This document shows positions 51,388 to 60,685 of a DNA stretch of 64,000 bases, one piece after another. The DNA is from Clostridium thermarum (lineage in GTDB: Bacteria > Bacillota > Clostridia > Clostridiales > Clostridiaceae), in NCBI RefSeq assembly GCF_006351925.1, contig NZ_CP040924.1, positions 490,501-554,500 on the forward strand. The letters run 5' to 3'. The notes below the pieces were generated by a model, which was given only the letters and a program-made list of their open reading frames with translations, was not told the DNA's origin and made no database searches. A program made the translations under genes and the position numbers. How positions within the stretch are numbered: position 1 is the stretch's first letter; the number at the start of each line of letters is the position of its first letter.

Positions 51388-52791
51388 ATGTTATTTTCAA
51401 GTATAACTTTCTTATATTACTTTTTACCAATGGTTTTGGGACTATATTTTATAGTCCCAAAAAAATTCCGTAATTTTCTTCTACTGTTGTCCAGCCTATT
51501 TTTCTACTTTTATGGAGAACCAATTTACACTGCACTTATGATTTTTTCTATAATTTCAGGCTATCTTCATGGACTATGGATAGACAAGGGGATAAAGCAG
51601 GGAAGAGGCAAAGCTCCCCTGATCTCATCAATTGTGGTGAGCATAGGAGTCCTGCTGTTTTTCAAATACAGCGATTTCTTTATTGAAAATATAAATTCCA
51701 TGTTTGCTACAGGAATCTCGCCTTTAAACTTGGCGCTTCCAATAGGTATAAGCTTTTATACCTTTCAAATCCTATCTTATACTGTGGATGTTTACCGAGG
51801 TGAGGCAAAGGTCCAAAAGAATATCTTAAACTTTGCCACATATGTATCCCTTTTTCCACAGCTCATTGCAGGACCCATAGTTAGGTATACTACCGTTGAA
51901 GCAGAGCTTAATAAGCGTACCCATTCCTTTGAGAATACCGCTTACGGCATTAGCCGCTTTACCCTTGGGTTAGCCAAAAAGGTACTTTTAGCCAATACAC
52001 TGGGAGAGTTTGTAAAGATATTTGCAAACTCAGATGACAAAAGCCTCTTGTTCTATTGGATGGCAGCCATAGCCTTTACCTTGCAGATCTACTTTGATTT
52101 TTCCGGCTACAGCGACATGGGCATAGGTCTTGGCCGTATCTTTGGCTTTCACTTCCTCGAAAACTTTAACTACCCCTATATTTCTAAGAGCATAACGGAG
52201 TTTTGGAGAAGGTGGCATATGTCACTGGGAACATGGTTCAGAGATTATGTGTATATTCCTATGGGCGGTAACCGGGTAAGCAGGGTAAAATGGATCCGGA
52301 ATATAATTGTGGTATGGTTTTTGACAGGCTTCTGGCACGGAGCCCAATGGAATTTTATAATATGGGGTCTCTATTTTGCAGTTTTTCTGGTGCTGGAAAA
52401 GTACATTCTCAAACCTGCCTTAGACAGACTTCCGGCTTTTGTAGGCCATCTTTATGTAATATTCACTATTATAATGAGCTTTGTAATATTTAATGCCGAT
52501 GGCATGGGTGAGGTTACAAAAAATCTCAGTGGCATGTTTGGCCTGCTGGAGGTACCTTTTAGCAATGCAGTCACTGCCTACTATTTAAAAAGTTATGGAC
52601 TTACCTTTATTATTGCAGCCATAGGAGCTACTCCACTGGCAGCCTCCATTACAAAGAAACTCATAAGCAATAAAAAAGGCCAACAGATGATGAATGTTTT
52701 ACAGCCTGTAGTGATTGTTCTATTGCTTTTAGTTATAACAGGCTATCTGGTTGACGGCTCCTTTAACCCTTTTTTATATTTTCGCTTTTAA
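51388..52791 (+). CDS. MBOAT O-acyltransferase (AlgI/DltB/PatA type)
   Basis: A 467-residue integral membrane acyltransferase with 10-12 hydrophobic segments. Family blocks: MLFSSITFLYYFLPMVLGLY at the start, FQILSYTVDVYRGEAKVQKN, PQLIAGPIVRY, YFDFSGYSDMGIGLGRIFGF, EFWRRWHMSLGTWFRDYVYI, and the catalytic His in LTGFWHGAQWNFIIWGLYFA. It passes acyl (usually acetyl) groups across the membrane to an extracellular polymer through a partner of the AlgJ/DHHW type, encoded next. Target may be an exopolysaccharide or cell-wall polymer; the secreted glycosidases nearby do not identify it. Confidence 0.92.
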   Translation: MLFSSITFLYYFLPMVLGLYFIVPKKFRNFLLLLSSLFFYFYGEPIYTALMIFSIISGYLHGLWIDKGIKQGRGKAPLISSIVVSIGVLLFFKYSDFFIENINSMFATGISPLNLALPIGISFYTFQILSYTVDVYRGEAKVQKNILNFATYVSLFPQLIAGPIVRYTTVEAELNKRTHSFENTAYGISRFTLGLAKKVLLANTLGEFVKIFANSDDKSLLFYWMAAIAFTLQIYFDFSGYSDMGIGLGRIFGFHFLENFNYPYISKSITEFWRRWHMSLGTWFRDYVYIPMGGNRVSRVKWIRNIIVVWFLTGFWHGAQWNFIIWGLYFAVFLVLEKYILKPALDRLPAFVGHLYVIFTIIMSFVIFNADGMGEVTKNLSGMFGLLEVPFSNAVTAYYLKSYGLTFIIAAIGATPLAASITKKLISNKKGQQMMNVLQPVVIVLLLLVITGYLVDGSFNPFLYFRF

Positions 52792-52854
52792 TATGAAGGG
52801 TCGTAAAAAATATAGGTATTTGATTTTAACAACCACCGACAGAGAGGTGCTGCT

Positions 52855-53958
52855 ATGAAAAATAACTTTAAAAATATTACGGTAACAGTCAGCTTTATGT
52901 GCACGATATTTGGTCTTATGCTTGCCAATATACTAATGCCTGACAAAGAACTTTCCTACAGTGAGCGGCGCACCCTGGCCAAGCCGCCAGCCTTTTCTAT
53001 GAAGAAACTGTTAACGGGAGATTACTTTGAAGAATATGAAAAGTATTTTTTGGACCAGTTTATATTCCGTGATGGCTTAAGAGAGTTGAAGGCCTTAGCA
53101 AGCTTTAATGTCTTCAGACAAAAGGACAATAACAATATTTATATAATAGATGGAAACATATTTAAGATGGAGTATCCATTAAATGAAAAAGCCATTATCA
53201 ATGCAGCTAAGAAGTTTAATGAGGTCTATGCCAAATACCTAGAGGGAAAAAAGGTAAGCTATGCAATAATTCCAGACAAAAACTACTTTGCAGCATCAGA
53301 CAAAGGTTATCTTTCTATGGACTATGACAAGCTGCTAAAGCTGTTGGAGGAAAATGTCCACAATATGAACTATATAGATGTGTTCCATGCCTTGAAGTTG
53401 GAGGACTACTATAAAACAGATATTCACTGGAGTCAGGACAGGATTAGGGGCATTGCAGATATGCTGCTCAGGGAGCTTAGGAAGGATGTCCACATACCTG
53501 AGGTACAATATGAAGAAAGGACCCTATACCCCTTCTATGGTTCCTATTACGGCCAGGCGGCCATGAGGCTGGAACCGGATAAATTGGTCTATTTGACCAA
53601 TGACCTGCTGGAAAGGGCCACGGTCTATGACCACATAGATAAGACCTACAGCAAGGTATACAGGGAAGACAAGTTTGGCACCATAGACTCCTATGACTTT
53701 TTCCTATGCGGCGCAAAGTCGGTGCTTACTGTTTCAAACCCGGAAGCAACCACAGACAAGGAACTCATAATATTCCGGGATTCCTTTGGCAGCAGCCTTG
53801 CACCGCTTCTCCTGCACGGATACGCTAAAATAACTCTCATTGACCTAAGATATATGGGCACTGATCTCTTGGAGAATTATGTTGACTTTTCCAAGGACCA
53901 GGACGTACTGTTCATTTACAATACTTTGATATTGAATAATAGCTATATGCTTAAGTAA
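52855..53958 (+). CDS. DHHW-family protein, AlgJ/AlgX-like extracellular acyltransferase partner
   Basis: A 367-residue protein with one N-terminal signal-anchor (VSFMCTIFGLMLANILM). The SGNH-like fold follows: FEEYEKYFLDQFIFRDGLRE, the DHHW-type motif in YYKTDIHWSQDRIRGIADML (Asp-His), and RDSFGSSLAPLLLHGYAKI with the nucleophile-type Ser. Such proteins transfer the acetyl group from the MBOAT protein to the polysaccharide outside the cell. Starts 64 bp after the MBOAT gene with AGAGAGGTGCTGCT. Last gene of the operon before a terminator. The HxW motif and Ser are intact, so it is likely active. Confidence 0.88.
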   Translation: MKNNFKNITVTVSFMCTIFGLMLANILMPDKELSYSERRTLAKPPAFSMKKLLTGDYFEEYEKYFLDQFIFRDGLRELKALASFNVFRQKDNNNIYIIDGNIFKMEYPLNEKAIINAAKKFNEVYAKYLEGKKVSYAIIPDKNYFAASDKGYLSMDYDKLLKLLEENVHNMNYIDVFHALKLEDYYKTDIHWSQDRIRGIADMLLRELRKDVHIPEVQYEERTLYPFYGSYYGQAAMRLEPDKLVYLTNDLLERATVYDHIDKTYSKVYREDKFGTIDSYDFFLCGAKSVLTVSNPEATTDKELIIFRDSFGSSLAPLLLHGYAKITLIDLRYMGTDLLENYVDFSKDQDVLFIYNTLILNNSYMLK

Positions 53959-53990
53959 AAGTTATAATTAGTTATTTTTTAAATACAATA

Positions 53991-54015
53991 AAGGTTGCCC
54001 ATACCGGGCAACCTT
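53991..54015. terminator. Bidirectional terminator between convergent genes
   Basis: AAGGTTGCCC / GGGCAACCTT, a perfect 10-bp stem with ATACC loop, between the DHHW and GH87 genes. Confidence 0.9.
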
Positions 54016-54025
54016 GTCTATTTTA

Positions 54026-57000
54026 TCAGTTAAAGGTTACAACAAAGCCATTCATAATTAGGTGAGGAGGATCTGCTTCAATATTCCTCAAAACAAGGTT
54101 GGTAAAGGTTGCAGACCCGTTACTTGTATAGGTATAAATAGCTGTACCTAAGTGGGGCACATAGAACCTGGAAGTTGTTATTGAGTCTTTGCCGGTGCCG
54201 TCAATGGTGATTTTTTTGAACAGGATACCGGAGAAGCCTCCGCTGTAACCGAACTGTATAGCATCCCTTTGTGAATTTATAATATCGATGTTTTCAAAGG
54301 TGATGTTTTTAATGCTGGTGGCTGAAGCTTCCAAGTCAATGGCACCGCGCTCGCCGTTGTAACAATCCTTGCTTGTACCGGAATTTATTATAGTGGTATC
54401 GGAGAAAAGTATTCCTGTGTTATTTTCAAAGTGATAGCCTGGGAATACAGTATTCAATCTGATACCGGAGCCCATAAAGCAATCCTTGATGTAGTTATAT
54501 CTTGCCTGGTGGCCGGAACCGCCGAAGATAGCAATTGCCGCTGCACGCCAGTTGTTTTCTATGGTGTTATATAAGAAGGAATTATTCACTGCCATCGGTG
54601 CTCCCATAGTAGAATCAGGCCATATAGCCAAACCGTCGTCGCCGTTATTTCTTACGCTGCAGTTACGAACTACGGAGTTCTTTGTACCTTGACAGAAGTT
54701 TACACCGTCAGCCAGATTGTTTCTTATACGTCCGTTTTCAATTACCAACCCATCAGCAGGAATTGCAGGAGTATGGGCATAGTCTCCAACCCAGAAGCCG
54801 CACTCAAAGTGTTCTTCCCAGAAGTCATGAATTCTTGAGTTTGTACCAAAATTGTCCATAAAGCACTTGTAAACAGCATTTTGACCGTAACGGGACCTTA
54901 GATTTGAGTTGATATATACATGGCCGAAATCTAACTTACCCGTTGGGGCCATTCTAAGTGAAATACCACCGCTTTGGGCATTAGGATTGGTGAACTGCAG
55001 ATTAGTATACCATATACCGGTTCCTGTAATTGTCATAGCTGAAAGAGGATTTTGGACAGAGCCTATTACCCACATATTATTCAAGTGGAAGGTACCGGCA
55101 GGTATATATAGGATCTTTCCTTGAGCAGCTGCTGCGTTTACTGCTGCGGTGAAGGCTGCAAGATCATCGATGCCGTCATTTGGAACAGCACCGTATGCGG
55201 TTACTGACAAGGAGTTTGCCGGCTGAGCTATAGGATCCGGAACAGGTTCAACCTCTACAAAGTCTACACCATAAACCAAGCTGTCTCCGGATTTCTGAAT
55301 TCTCAGAACGTCTCCGGCTTTAAGTGGTGTTGATAAAAGCCAGTGGGTTTCGTCAAAACGGAAGGCTGGCTGGCCGCCGTTTGGAGCATCACCGGGCTGA
55401 TCACCTTGGAAATATTGATACATAAAGTAGGAAGTAAGGCTTATGGTCTTAACTTTAACACCATTTACATAGCAGTCCAATGAACCGTTTAGGCCCATAC
55501 CGTCAGAAGAATCAGGCATTGTAAATCTCATGGTCACTCCTGCTCCGCCCTGATTTATTGTCCACTGAACATAGGAACCGGCAGTAGGAAGCTCTACATA
55601 TTTCTGATTTGATGCCTCTGAGGCTGTAAGAGCATAGTTGAAGTCCGGAGCTGAACGCAGTATTGCACCACCACCTATAGTGGCGTCTTCTGATTCATAT
55701 CTTGTATAGGGCATTGTAGCACCACGGCCGCCGCTGCCTACAGAGAGATTTGTGCTGAAGGAGTTATTGGTCTCATCGGTTTCTGCTATGGTATTATTAC
55801 TGTCTACAGTTGCGGTTACCACATGGGTTCCGCTGCTTGCAGTCCAGGAACCGCTTCCGTTCACAGTAATGCTTGAGCCGGCAGCTATAGATGCGGAGCT
55901 GTTTACTGAGGCCACCTGGCTTCCATTAACTCTGAACACCACAGTGCCTGCAGAGCCTGCTGTGGTACCCTGATTCTTAACTACAGCGCTGAAGGTAACT
56001 GTATTTCCCGCTGTAACGTAGGAAGGTGACCATGAAATACTGGTTATAATTAGGTCTACACCGGGTTTTGGGTTAACGGTTAAGCTTGTGCTATAGGTAT
56101 TGTTATTTTCGTTGCCTTCTGAAGTAATATTTGCATTATCTACCGTTGCAGTTACTGTATGACTTCCAACGGTGGTAGCTGTCCATGTTCCTGTAACTGT
56201 AGTAGTTGCTCCTGCTGCTAAAGGTGTGGTATTGCTTGGTGAAGCATAAACCTGAGTTCCGTCTACCTTGAAGGAAACAACTCCTGGAGCTCCGGCTGCG
56301 GTACCTTCGTTCTTAACAGTGGCTGTAAAGGTTACTGGATCTCCGGTTACCGGTGAAGCAGGGCTACAGGTTAAATTAGTTACTACTAAATCCGGCATAG
56401 GTGCAGTAGTAACTGGGATGTTCTTTGAGTACTGGTTATTGTTTTCGTTAGTTTCATTTATTCTATTTACATCGTCCACCCAGGCCATTACTGTATGGTT
56501 ACCGGTAGTAGCTGTCCAAGTTGCAGACCCGCTTGGACCTCCGTTAGCAGTTACTGTCACAGATGCTCCCGGTGCCAGGGAAGAGGTGGTGTTATCGGAC
56601 CAACTTACCTGAGTTCCGTCAACGAAGAAGCTTACACCTATAATTGTTCCTGCCGGTGTGGCTCCGGTACCCTGATTTTTTACCACAGCGCTGAATCTAA
56701 CTAAATTTCCTGTCAATGGGGTAGCAGGGGAAGTTGTAATGTCAGTAACTATAAGATCAGGAGTTCCGCTTCCGCCGCTGCTTCCCACAGTAAGGCTTTC
56801 GCTGTATTGGTTATTGTTTTCATTGGATTCTGCTATTCTGTTTACGTCGTCAACCCAGGCTGTAATTGTATGGCTGCCTGAAGTAGCAGTCCATGTGGCT
56901 GAACCTGATGGACCACCGTTAGCTGTAACTGTTATAGATTCACCTGGGGCTAAGGCTGAGGTATTGTTATCGGACCAGGATACCTGAGTTCCGTTCACCA

Positions 57001-57661
57001 TGAAGCTGACACCGTTGATGATACCTGCTGTCTTTGTACCTGTACCCTGATTCTTGATTGTGGCGCTGAAGGTTACAGCATTACCTGCAGCCGGATTGGC
57101 AGGATTCCAGGAGATATCGGTTACAACCAGGTCAGGAGTACCTGAGGGAGCTGTACCATAAACTTCTAATTCTGCTGCCTGGCCACCGGTAGCCCCGCTG
57201 TTTGCAGTAAAGTTCAAGCGGATATATCTGGCGTTGGTTTCGGTGAAGGTTATTGTTACTGTATTACCGCTGGATGGATTAAAGGTATAGGTTGCTGAAG
57301 CTACTCGAGTGGTATAGTTAGTATTATCGGTGCTGGATAGGACGGATAAGGTTTGAGTGCGTGAACCCCAGGAGGTATTCAATTTTAATACCAGCTTATA
57401 AACTGACTGCACACTCCCCAGGTCAACGGTAAGAGTATTGGGATATGTGCCGGGAGCACCTTCCCAGTAGGTGTTAACGTTTCCGTCATTAGCGTTTGTT
57501 GCTACATAGGTCTGTTGTACGCTGCTGGCAGTAATTGGCTTTCCTAGCGCTAAGTTAGAAGTATCTGCCGCATATACAGTGGGGAAAAAGACTACGTTCT
57601 GAAAAAGAAGAACCGCTAAAGCAAGCATGAAAATAGCACACTTTTTTAAGGCTTTACTCAT
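54026..57661 (-). CDS. Secreted GH87 alpha-1,3-glucanase (mutanase/mycodextranase type) with CARDB repeats
   Basis: 1211 residues. Signal peptide 1-32, F5/8-type C (discoidin) module about 35-170, four CARDB domains (about 175-292, 300-418, 422-530, 535-642; each starting D-L-V/I-V/I-T-x-I), and a CBM35/6-like beta-sandwich (about 652-806). Then the right-handed beta-helix catalytic domain from about 815 to the end: SVTAYGAVPNDGIDDLAAFT, ADGVNF (Asp985) and NNGDDGLAIW (Asp1008, Asp1009). The spacing of 23 residues and the tandem Asp pair match the three catalytic acids of GH87. It cuts alpha-1,3-glucans or mixed 1,3/1,4 glucans outside the cell. Ribosome-binding site ATGGAGGTAAAATA. The protein would help deliver oligosaccharides to the transporter and GH65, by inference. 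Confidence 0.88.
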   Translation of the reverse strand: MSKALKKCAIFMLALAVLLFQNVVFFPTVYAADTSNLALGKPITASSVQQTYVATNANDGNVNTYWEGAPGTYPNTLTVDLGSVQSVYKLVLKLNTSWGSRTQTLSVLSSTDNTNYTTRVASATYTFNPSSGNTVTITFTETNARYIRLNFTANSGATGGQAAELEVYGTAPSGTPDLVVTDISWNPANPAAGNAVTFSATIKNQGTGTKTAGIINGVSFMVNGTQVSWSDNNTSALAPGESITVTANGGPSGSATWTATSGSHTITAWVDDVNRIAESNENNNQYSESLTVGSSGGSGTPDLIVTDITTSPATPLTGNLVRFSAVVKNQGTGATPAGTIIGVSFFVDGTQVSWSDNTTSSLAPGASVTVTANGGPSGSATWTATTGNHTVMAWVDDVNRINETNENNNQYSKNIPVTTAPMPDLVVTNLTCSPASPVTGDPVTFTATVKNEGTAAGAPGVVSFKVDGTQVYASPSNTTPLAAGATTTVTGTWTATTVGSHTVTATVDNANITSEGNENNNTYSTSLTVNPKPGVDLIITSISWSPSYVTAGNTVTFSAVVKNQGTTAGSAGTVVFRVNGSQVASVNSSASIAAGSSITVNGSGSWTASSGTHVVTATVDSNNTIAETDETNNSFSTNLSVGSGGRGATMPYTRYESEDATIGGGAILRSAPDFNYALTASEASNQKYVELPTAGSYVQWTINQGGAGVTMRFTMPDSSDGMGLNGSLDCYVNGVKVKTISLTSYFMYQYFQGDQPGDAPNGGQPAFRFDETHWLLSTPLKAGDVLRIQKSGDSLVYGVDFVEVEPVPDPIAQPANSLSVTAYGAVPNDGIDDLAAFTAAVNAAAAQGKILYIPAGTFHLNNMWVIGSVQNPLSAMTITGTGIWYTNLQFTNPNAQSGGISLRMAPTGKLDFGHVYINSNLRSRYGQNAVYKCFMDNFGTNSRIHDFWEEHFECGFWVGDYAHTPAIPADGLVIENGRIRNNLADGVNFCQGTKNSVVRNCSVRNNGDDGLAIWPDSTMGAPMAVNNSFLYNTIENNWRAAAIAIFGGSGHQARYNYIKDCFMGSGIRLNTVFPGYHFENNTGILFSDTTIINSGTSKDCYNGERGAIDLEASATSIKNITFENIDIINSQRDAIQFGYSGGFSGILFKKITIDGTGKDSITTSRFYVPHLGTAIYTYTSNGSATFTNLVLRNIEADPPHLIMNGFVVTFN

Positions 57662-58069
57662 TATTTTACCTCCATTTTACAAGATATGTTTTATAGTTTT
57701 TTTATGACAGTCCCCGCTGCAAATACAACAAACTTTACTAGAAGCTCATATCCTATCATCACCACCTTTAAATTATATTTATAATTAGAGTGCACCCGCA
57801 GGCTACCGGCGTAAATATTTTACAGAATATTTTGTCATATATGAAAATGGTACTACCTCATCTACCACATGTAAATTACACAAAACTGCTAAAAGGTTTG
57901 AAAAGCAGTTAACTTCCAAAAAAATTTGACTTTCTTTTAAAAAATGTTATTAATTTATCGCATGACTAAAAATTATATATAGCTATCATCCTTTACATTA
58001 CCTTTAGAAACTGTTAATATTTTGAGTGATATGGACAATTTACGGAAACTCTTAAAGGAGCAGAATCAT
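57662..58069. other. Divergent intergenic region between GH87 and YitT genes
   Basis: A plus-strand promoter candidate TTGACT (57926-57931) - 16 bp - TATTAA (57948-57953) may serve the yitT-like gene. Hairpin AACTGCT / AGCAGTT (57884-57910). A G+C-richer patch on the minus strand (GCCGGTAGCCTGCGGGTGCA, 57792-57811) stands out from the A+T-rich context, and may form part of the GH87 leader. Confidence 0.4.
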
Positions 58070-58933
58070 ATGGTTAAAAGATTTTCAACACCATTGAAAA
58101 ATATAGCCCTCATCTTTTTAGGAAATACTATATATGCTTTGGCGGTGACTGCCTTTATTCTTCCTAATGGTCTTATAACGGGAGGAACTACGGGACTGGC
58201 ACTCCTATTCTATCATCAACTTGGGATCCCGGTTACTGTATTTGTTTCTATCTTTAATGTTACAATGTTCATTCTGGGGGCTTTGATTCTTGGACGTACC
58301 TTTGCGCTGACAACTCTAATTAGTACCTTCTTCTACCCCTTGATCCTGGGAGCTTTTCAGAAGGTAGATTTTTTACACAATATTACCTCGGATAGACTAT
58401 TGTCTGCAATATATGCCGGCATAATGATAGGCTTTGCCATTGGTGTTGTAATTAAAGCAGGAGCTTCCACCGGTGGTATGGACATTCCACCCTTGGTACT
58501 AAATAAAAAGTTTGGTTTTTCAGTTTCTGTGGTGATGTATGCCATGGACTTCACTATACTGATTTCACAGATGCTCTTTGCAAATAAGGAACAGGTGCTT
58601 TACGGTATACTGCTGGTATTGACTTATACCGTTGTGTTGGATAAGGTACTGCTGCTTGGAAAATCCCGTACACAGGTTAAGATCATCAGTGAGAAGTATG
58701 AAGAGATCAATCAAATGATAATACGACATTTGGACAGGGGCTCAACGCTGATTGAGGCAGAGACAGGATACTGCCGTAACGACTGCCTGGTTGTGCTTAC
58801 AGTAATAACAAACCGTGAGCTTCCTAAGCTGAACCAGCTGGTTTCTTCCATAGATCCGAAGGCCTTTATGATAATCAATCAGGTCAATGAGGTTAGGGGA
58901 AGAGGATTTACTATGGATAAGATTTATAAGTAA
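58070..58933 (+). CDS. yitT: YitT family membrane protein
   Basis: A 287-residue protein. The start at ATG 58070 is chosen because AAAGGAG lies 9 bp before it, while the frame is open from TTG 58022 without a site. Five to six hydrophobic segments fill residues 10-200 (GNTIYALAVTAFILPNGLIT, GGTTGLALLFYHQLGI, STGGMDIPPLVL). The C-terminal soluble DUF2179 domain (about 205-287) has KIISEKYEEINQMIIRHLDR and MIINQVNEVRGRGFTMDKIY. The function is not settled. Monocistronic. Confidence 0.88.
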   Translation: MVKRFSTPLKNIALIFLGNTIYALAVTAFILPNGLITGGTTGLALLFYHQLGIPVTVFVSIFNVTMFILGALILGRTFALTTLISTFFYPLILGAFQKVDFLHNITSDRLLSAIYAGIMIGFAIGVVIKAGASTGGMDIPPLVLNKKFGFSVSVVMYAMDFTILISQMLFANKEQVLYGILLVLTYTVVLDKVLLLGKSRTQVKIISEKYEEINQMIIRHLDRGSTLIEAETGYCRNDCLVVLTVITNRELPKLNQLVSSIDPKAFMIINQVNEVRGRGFTMDKIYK

Positions 58934-59114
58934 TGATAAAACTGCTGTTAGTCACTAGGAAAAAGGGAAGCAATAGCGGTATTGATAAACTTAACATGGA
59001 TTTTTTTGGTTTTATGGTATACAATCTAGTTGTATTGAGCAATATGTGATTATACGGACAAGCAAGTGTTAATAATAAAAATATTATATGGTTTTTAGAA
59101 AGGAGTGAATTGAG

Positions 59115-59846
59115 TTGAAGGAAAAGCAATTCGCAGTGATAACTGCGGATATAGTTGGATCTAAAAAAGGTATTCCGTGCAATCCTAATGAAAATCCCAA
59201 AAGTCTGCTGGACAAGAAGATTAGTAACTTAAATAAAAGATTGCTGGAGCTTGGAATCAAGACAATAACTCCTTTCCGTTCATCAAGAGGTGATGAAATA
59301 CAATGCGTATGCGGTGAGCTAAAGAATATTCCTGTATTAATTCGCTACCTAAGATTTTACTGCCAGCCCTTTAAATTAAGAGTTGGGTTAGGGCTAGGCG
59401 AGATAGATTATTTCTATTTAAATAATATAGATGATGAGGTGGCAATGGATTATAATGATGTGACTCATATTTTGGAGGAGCATTATACAAGACTAAACTC
59501 TTGGGACATGAATGGAAATGCATTTTATTTCGCCAGAAAAGCAATAGATAATTTGAAGCAAAACAGAGAAAGTAATAGTACATGCATAAGTATGAAGGAT
59601 AGTAATTTGTCTGTTGCAATACAAACTATTTTTGAATTGATGGATGTAATTATGGCTGAATGGTGGGAAAGTAAGTGGAACTCTGTGCAAATGTACGACG
59701 AATATGGTACCTACGAAAAGGCTGCAAGAATACTTAATCTAACTAAGCAAGCGGTACAAGGGAATTGTGAAAGAGCAAAATGGCATATTATTAAAGGTGC
59801 GGAGAGTAACTTATCAAAAATATTTGAGTTTATAGATAATAGTTAA
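59115..59846 (+). CDS. SatD family protein
   Basis: A 243-residue protein starting at TTG 59115 (AAAGGAGTGAATTGAG). The first residues KQFAVITADIVGSKKGIPCN match the SatD-family start (ADIVxS), followed by TPFRSSRGDEIQCVCGEL and LRVGLGLGEIDY. This pattern resembles the nucleotide-cyclase-like fold used by GGDEF/cyclase relatives (ADIxxSR...GDE). The C-terminal 70 residues are an HTH-like region (GTYEKAARILNLTKQAVQGN) which suggests DNA binding. Streptococcal SatD lies in an acid-tolerance operon with unknown activity. Here it stands alone, followed by a hairpin. Confidence 0.75.
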   Translation: MKEKQFAVITADIVGSKKGIPCNPNENPKSLLDKKISNLNKRLLELGIKTITPFRSSRGDEIQCVCGELKNIPVLIRYLRFYCQPFKLRVGLGLGEIDYFYLNNIDDEVAMDYNDVTHILEEHYTRLNSWDMNGNAFYFARKAIDNLKQNRESNSTCISMKDSNLSVAIQTIFELMDVIMAEWWESKWNSVQMYDEYGTYEKAARILNLTKQAVQGNCERAKWHIIKGAESNLSKIFEFIDNS

Positions 59847-59888
59847 CGGAAAGCGGTTGATTCAAAGCTAAGTCAATTGCTTTCCGTT
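59845..59888 (+). terminator. Hairpin overlapping the end of the SatD-like gene
   Basis: AACGGAAAGC / GCTTTCCGTT with an inner arm (GGTTGATT / AAGTCAATT). No long T-run follows, so terminator strength is uncertain. Confidence 0.6.
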
Positions 59889-59982
59889 GATAATTATATA
59901 GGTAAATTTAAATTGATTGACTAGATTTTAGGCTAAAGCTATTAAGCTGATTTTTAATAGGATTATGTATGCATCACTAGCA

Positions 59983-60685
59983 TTATATAAGTATCAGTTG
60001 AAGAAAGATACCACCGAGGATGGCAAGTGCTGTACTTAACAAGGTTCCAACTAAGTAGTAGCCTGCAAAGTCATCACTTTTTTTAATTATATCATTTGCT
60101 CTTGCCAGTGATTTGGCGGTAAAGACAAATGCGATTGCTGAATAGGAATCTTTTAAAACAAGTGTTATAATAATCAGTCTTTCAAATATTCCAATATATT
60201 TACTAACTAAATATCTATTTTCTTCATTAGTGTTTTTGCAGCTATGGGAGATAGTATTTGCATTCTTCATTTTTACATCTGTCTTTGACTTTAACGGGAG
60301 ACTAAATGGAAAGAAAGATATTGAAGTATTGGTTTCAAGAAAGTAGATAACCAAATTTTAAGTAGATAATATTACCCAGCCATGTTTTATATGTTCCCCA
60401 AAAATACTCAACTAATATCCAAGAAAGAACTATAACAATAATGTGGTAGATTTGATCTACAATAAATCCAATAAATCTTTTTCTAGGTGTTTCAAAAGTT
60501 TTTTTGCATTTTATCTTATCTATAATGTAATGGGATATAGCCACTATTAGGGAATAAATTAGTGCAATATCCGGGCTGCAAGGTAATAGGAGAAAAATAA
60601 AGCTGATAATGAAGACGGTAAGTACATGATTGCGTAGAGCAGAACTTGATATCCTGTTGTCGGTACTACTTTTTTCCTTAGCCAT
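59983..60685 (-). pseudogene. DUF3307 membrane protein, truncated at the 5' end and frameshifted
   Basis: The first frame (60335-60685) reads MAKEKSSTDNRISSSALRNH, then ALIYSLIVAISHYIIDKIKC and GFIVDQIYHIIVIVLSWILV, the typical first half of DUF3307 proteins. The second frame (59983-60354) gives GIFERLIIITLVLKDSYSAI, AFVFTAKSLARANDI and YLVGTLLSTALAILGGIFLQ, the family's last part. They overlap near 60340, so one indel explains the split. Upstream, the frame continues as VFQTNKM without the family's usual His-x-x-x-Asp N-terminus; that stretch is now the end of blaR1. The gene therefore lost its start by a deletion. It may still be translated from the blaR1 message. Confidence 0.65.

Noticed and set aside
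57780-57830. Possible c-di-GMP (GEMM) riboswitch upstream of the GH87 gene
   Set aside because: The minus-strand sequence GCCGGTAGCCTGCGGG resembles only the 3' arm; the conserved core with GCAAA and the paired stems is absent.
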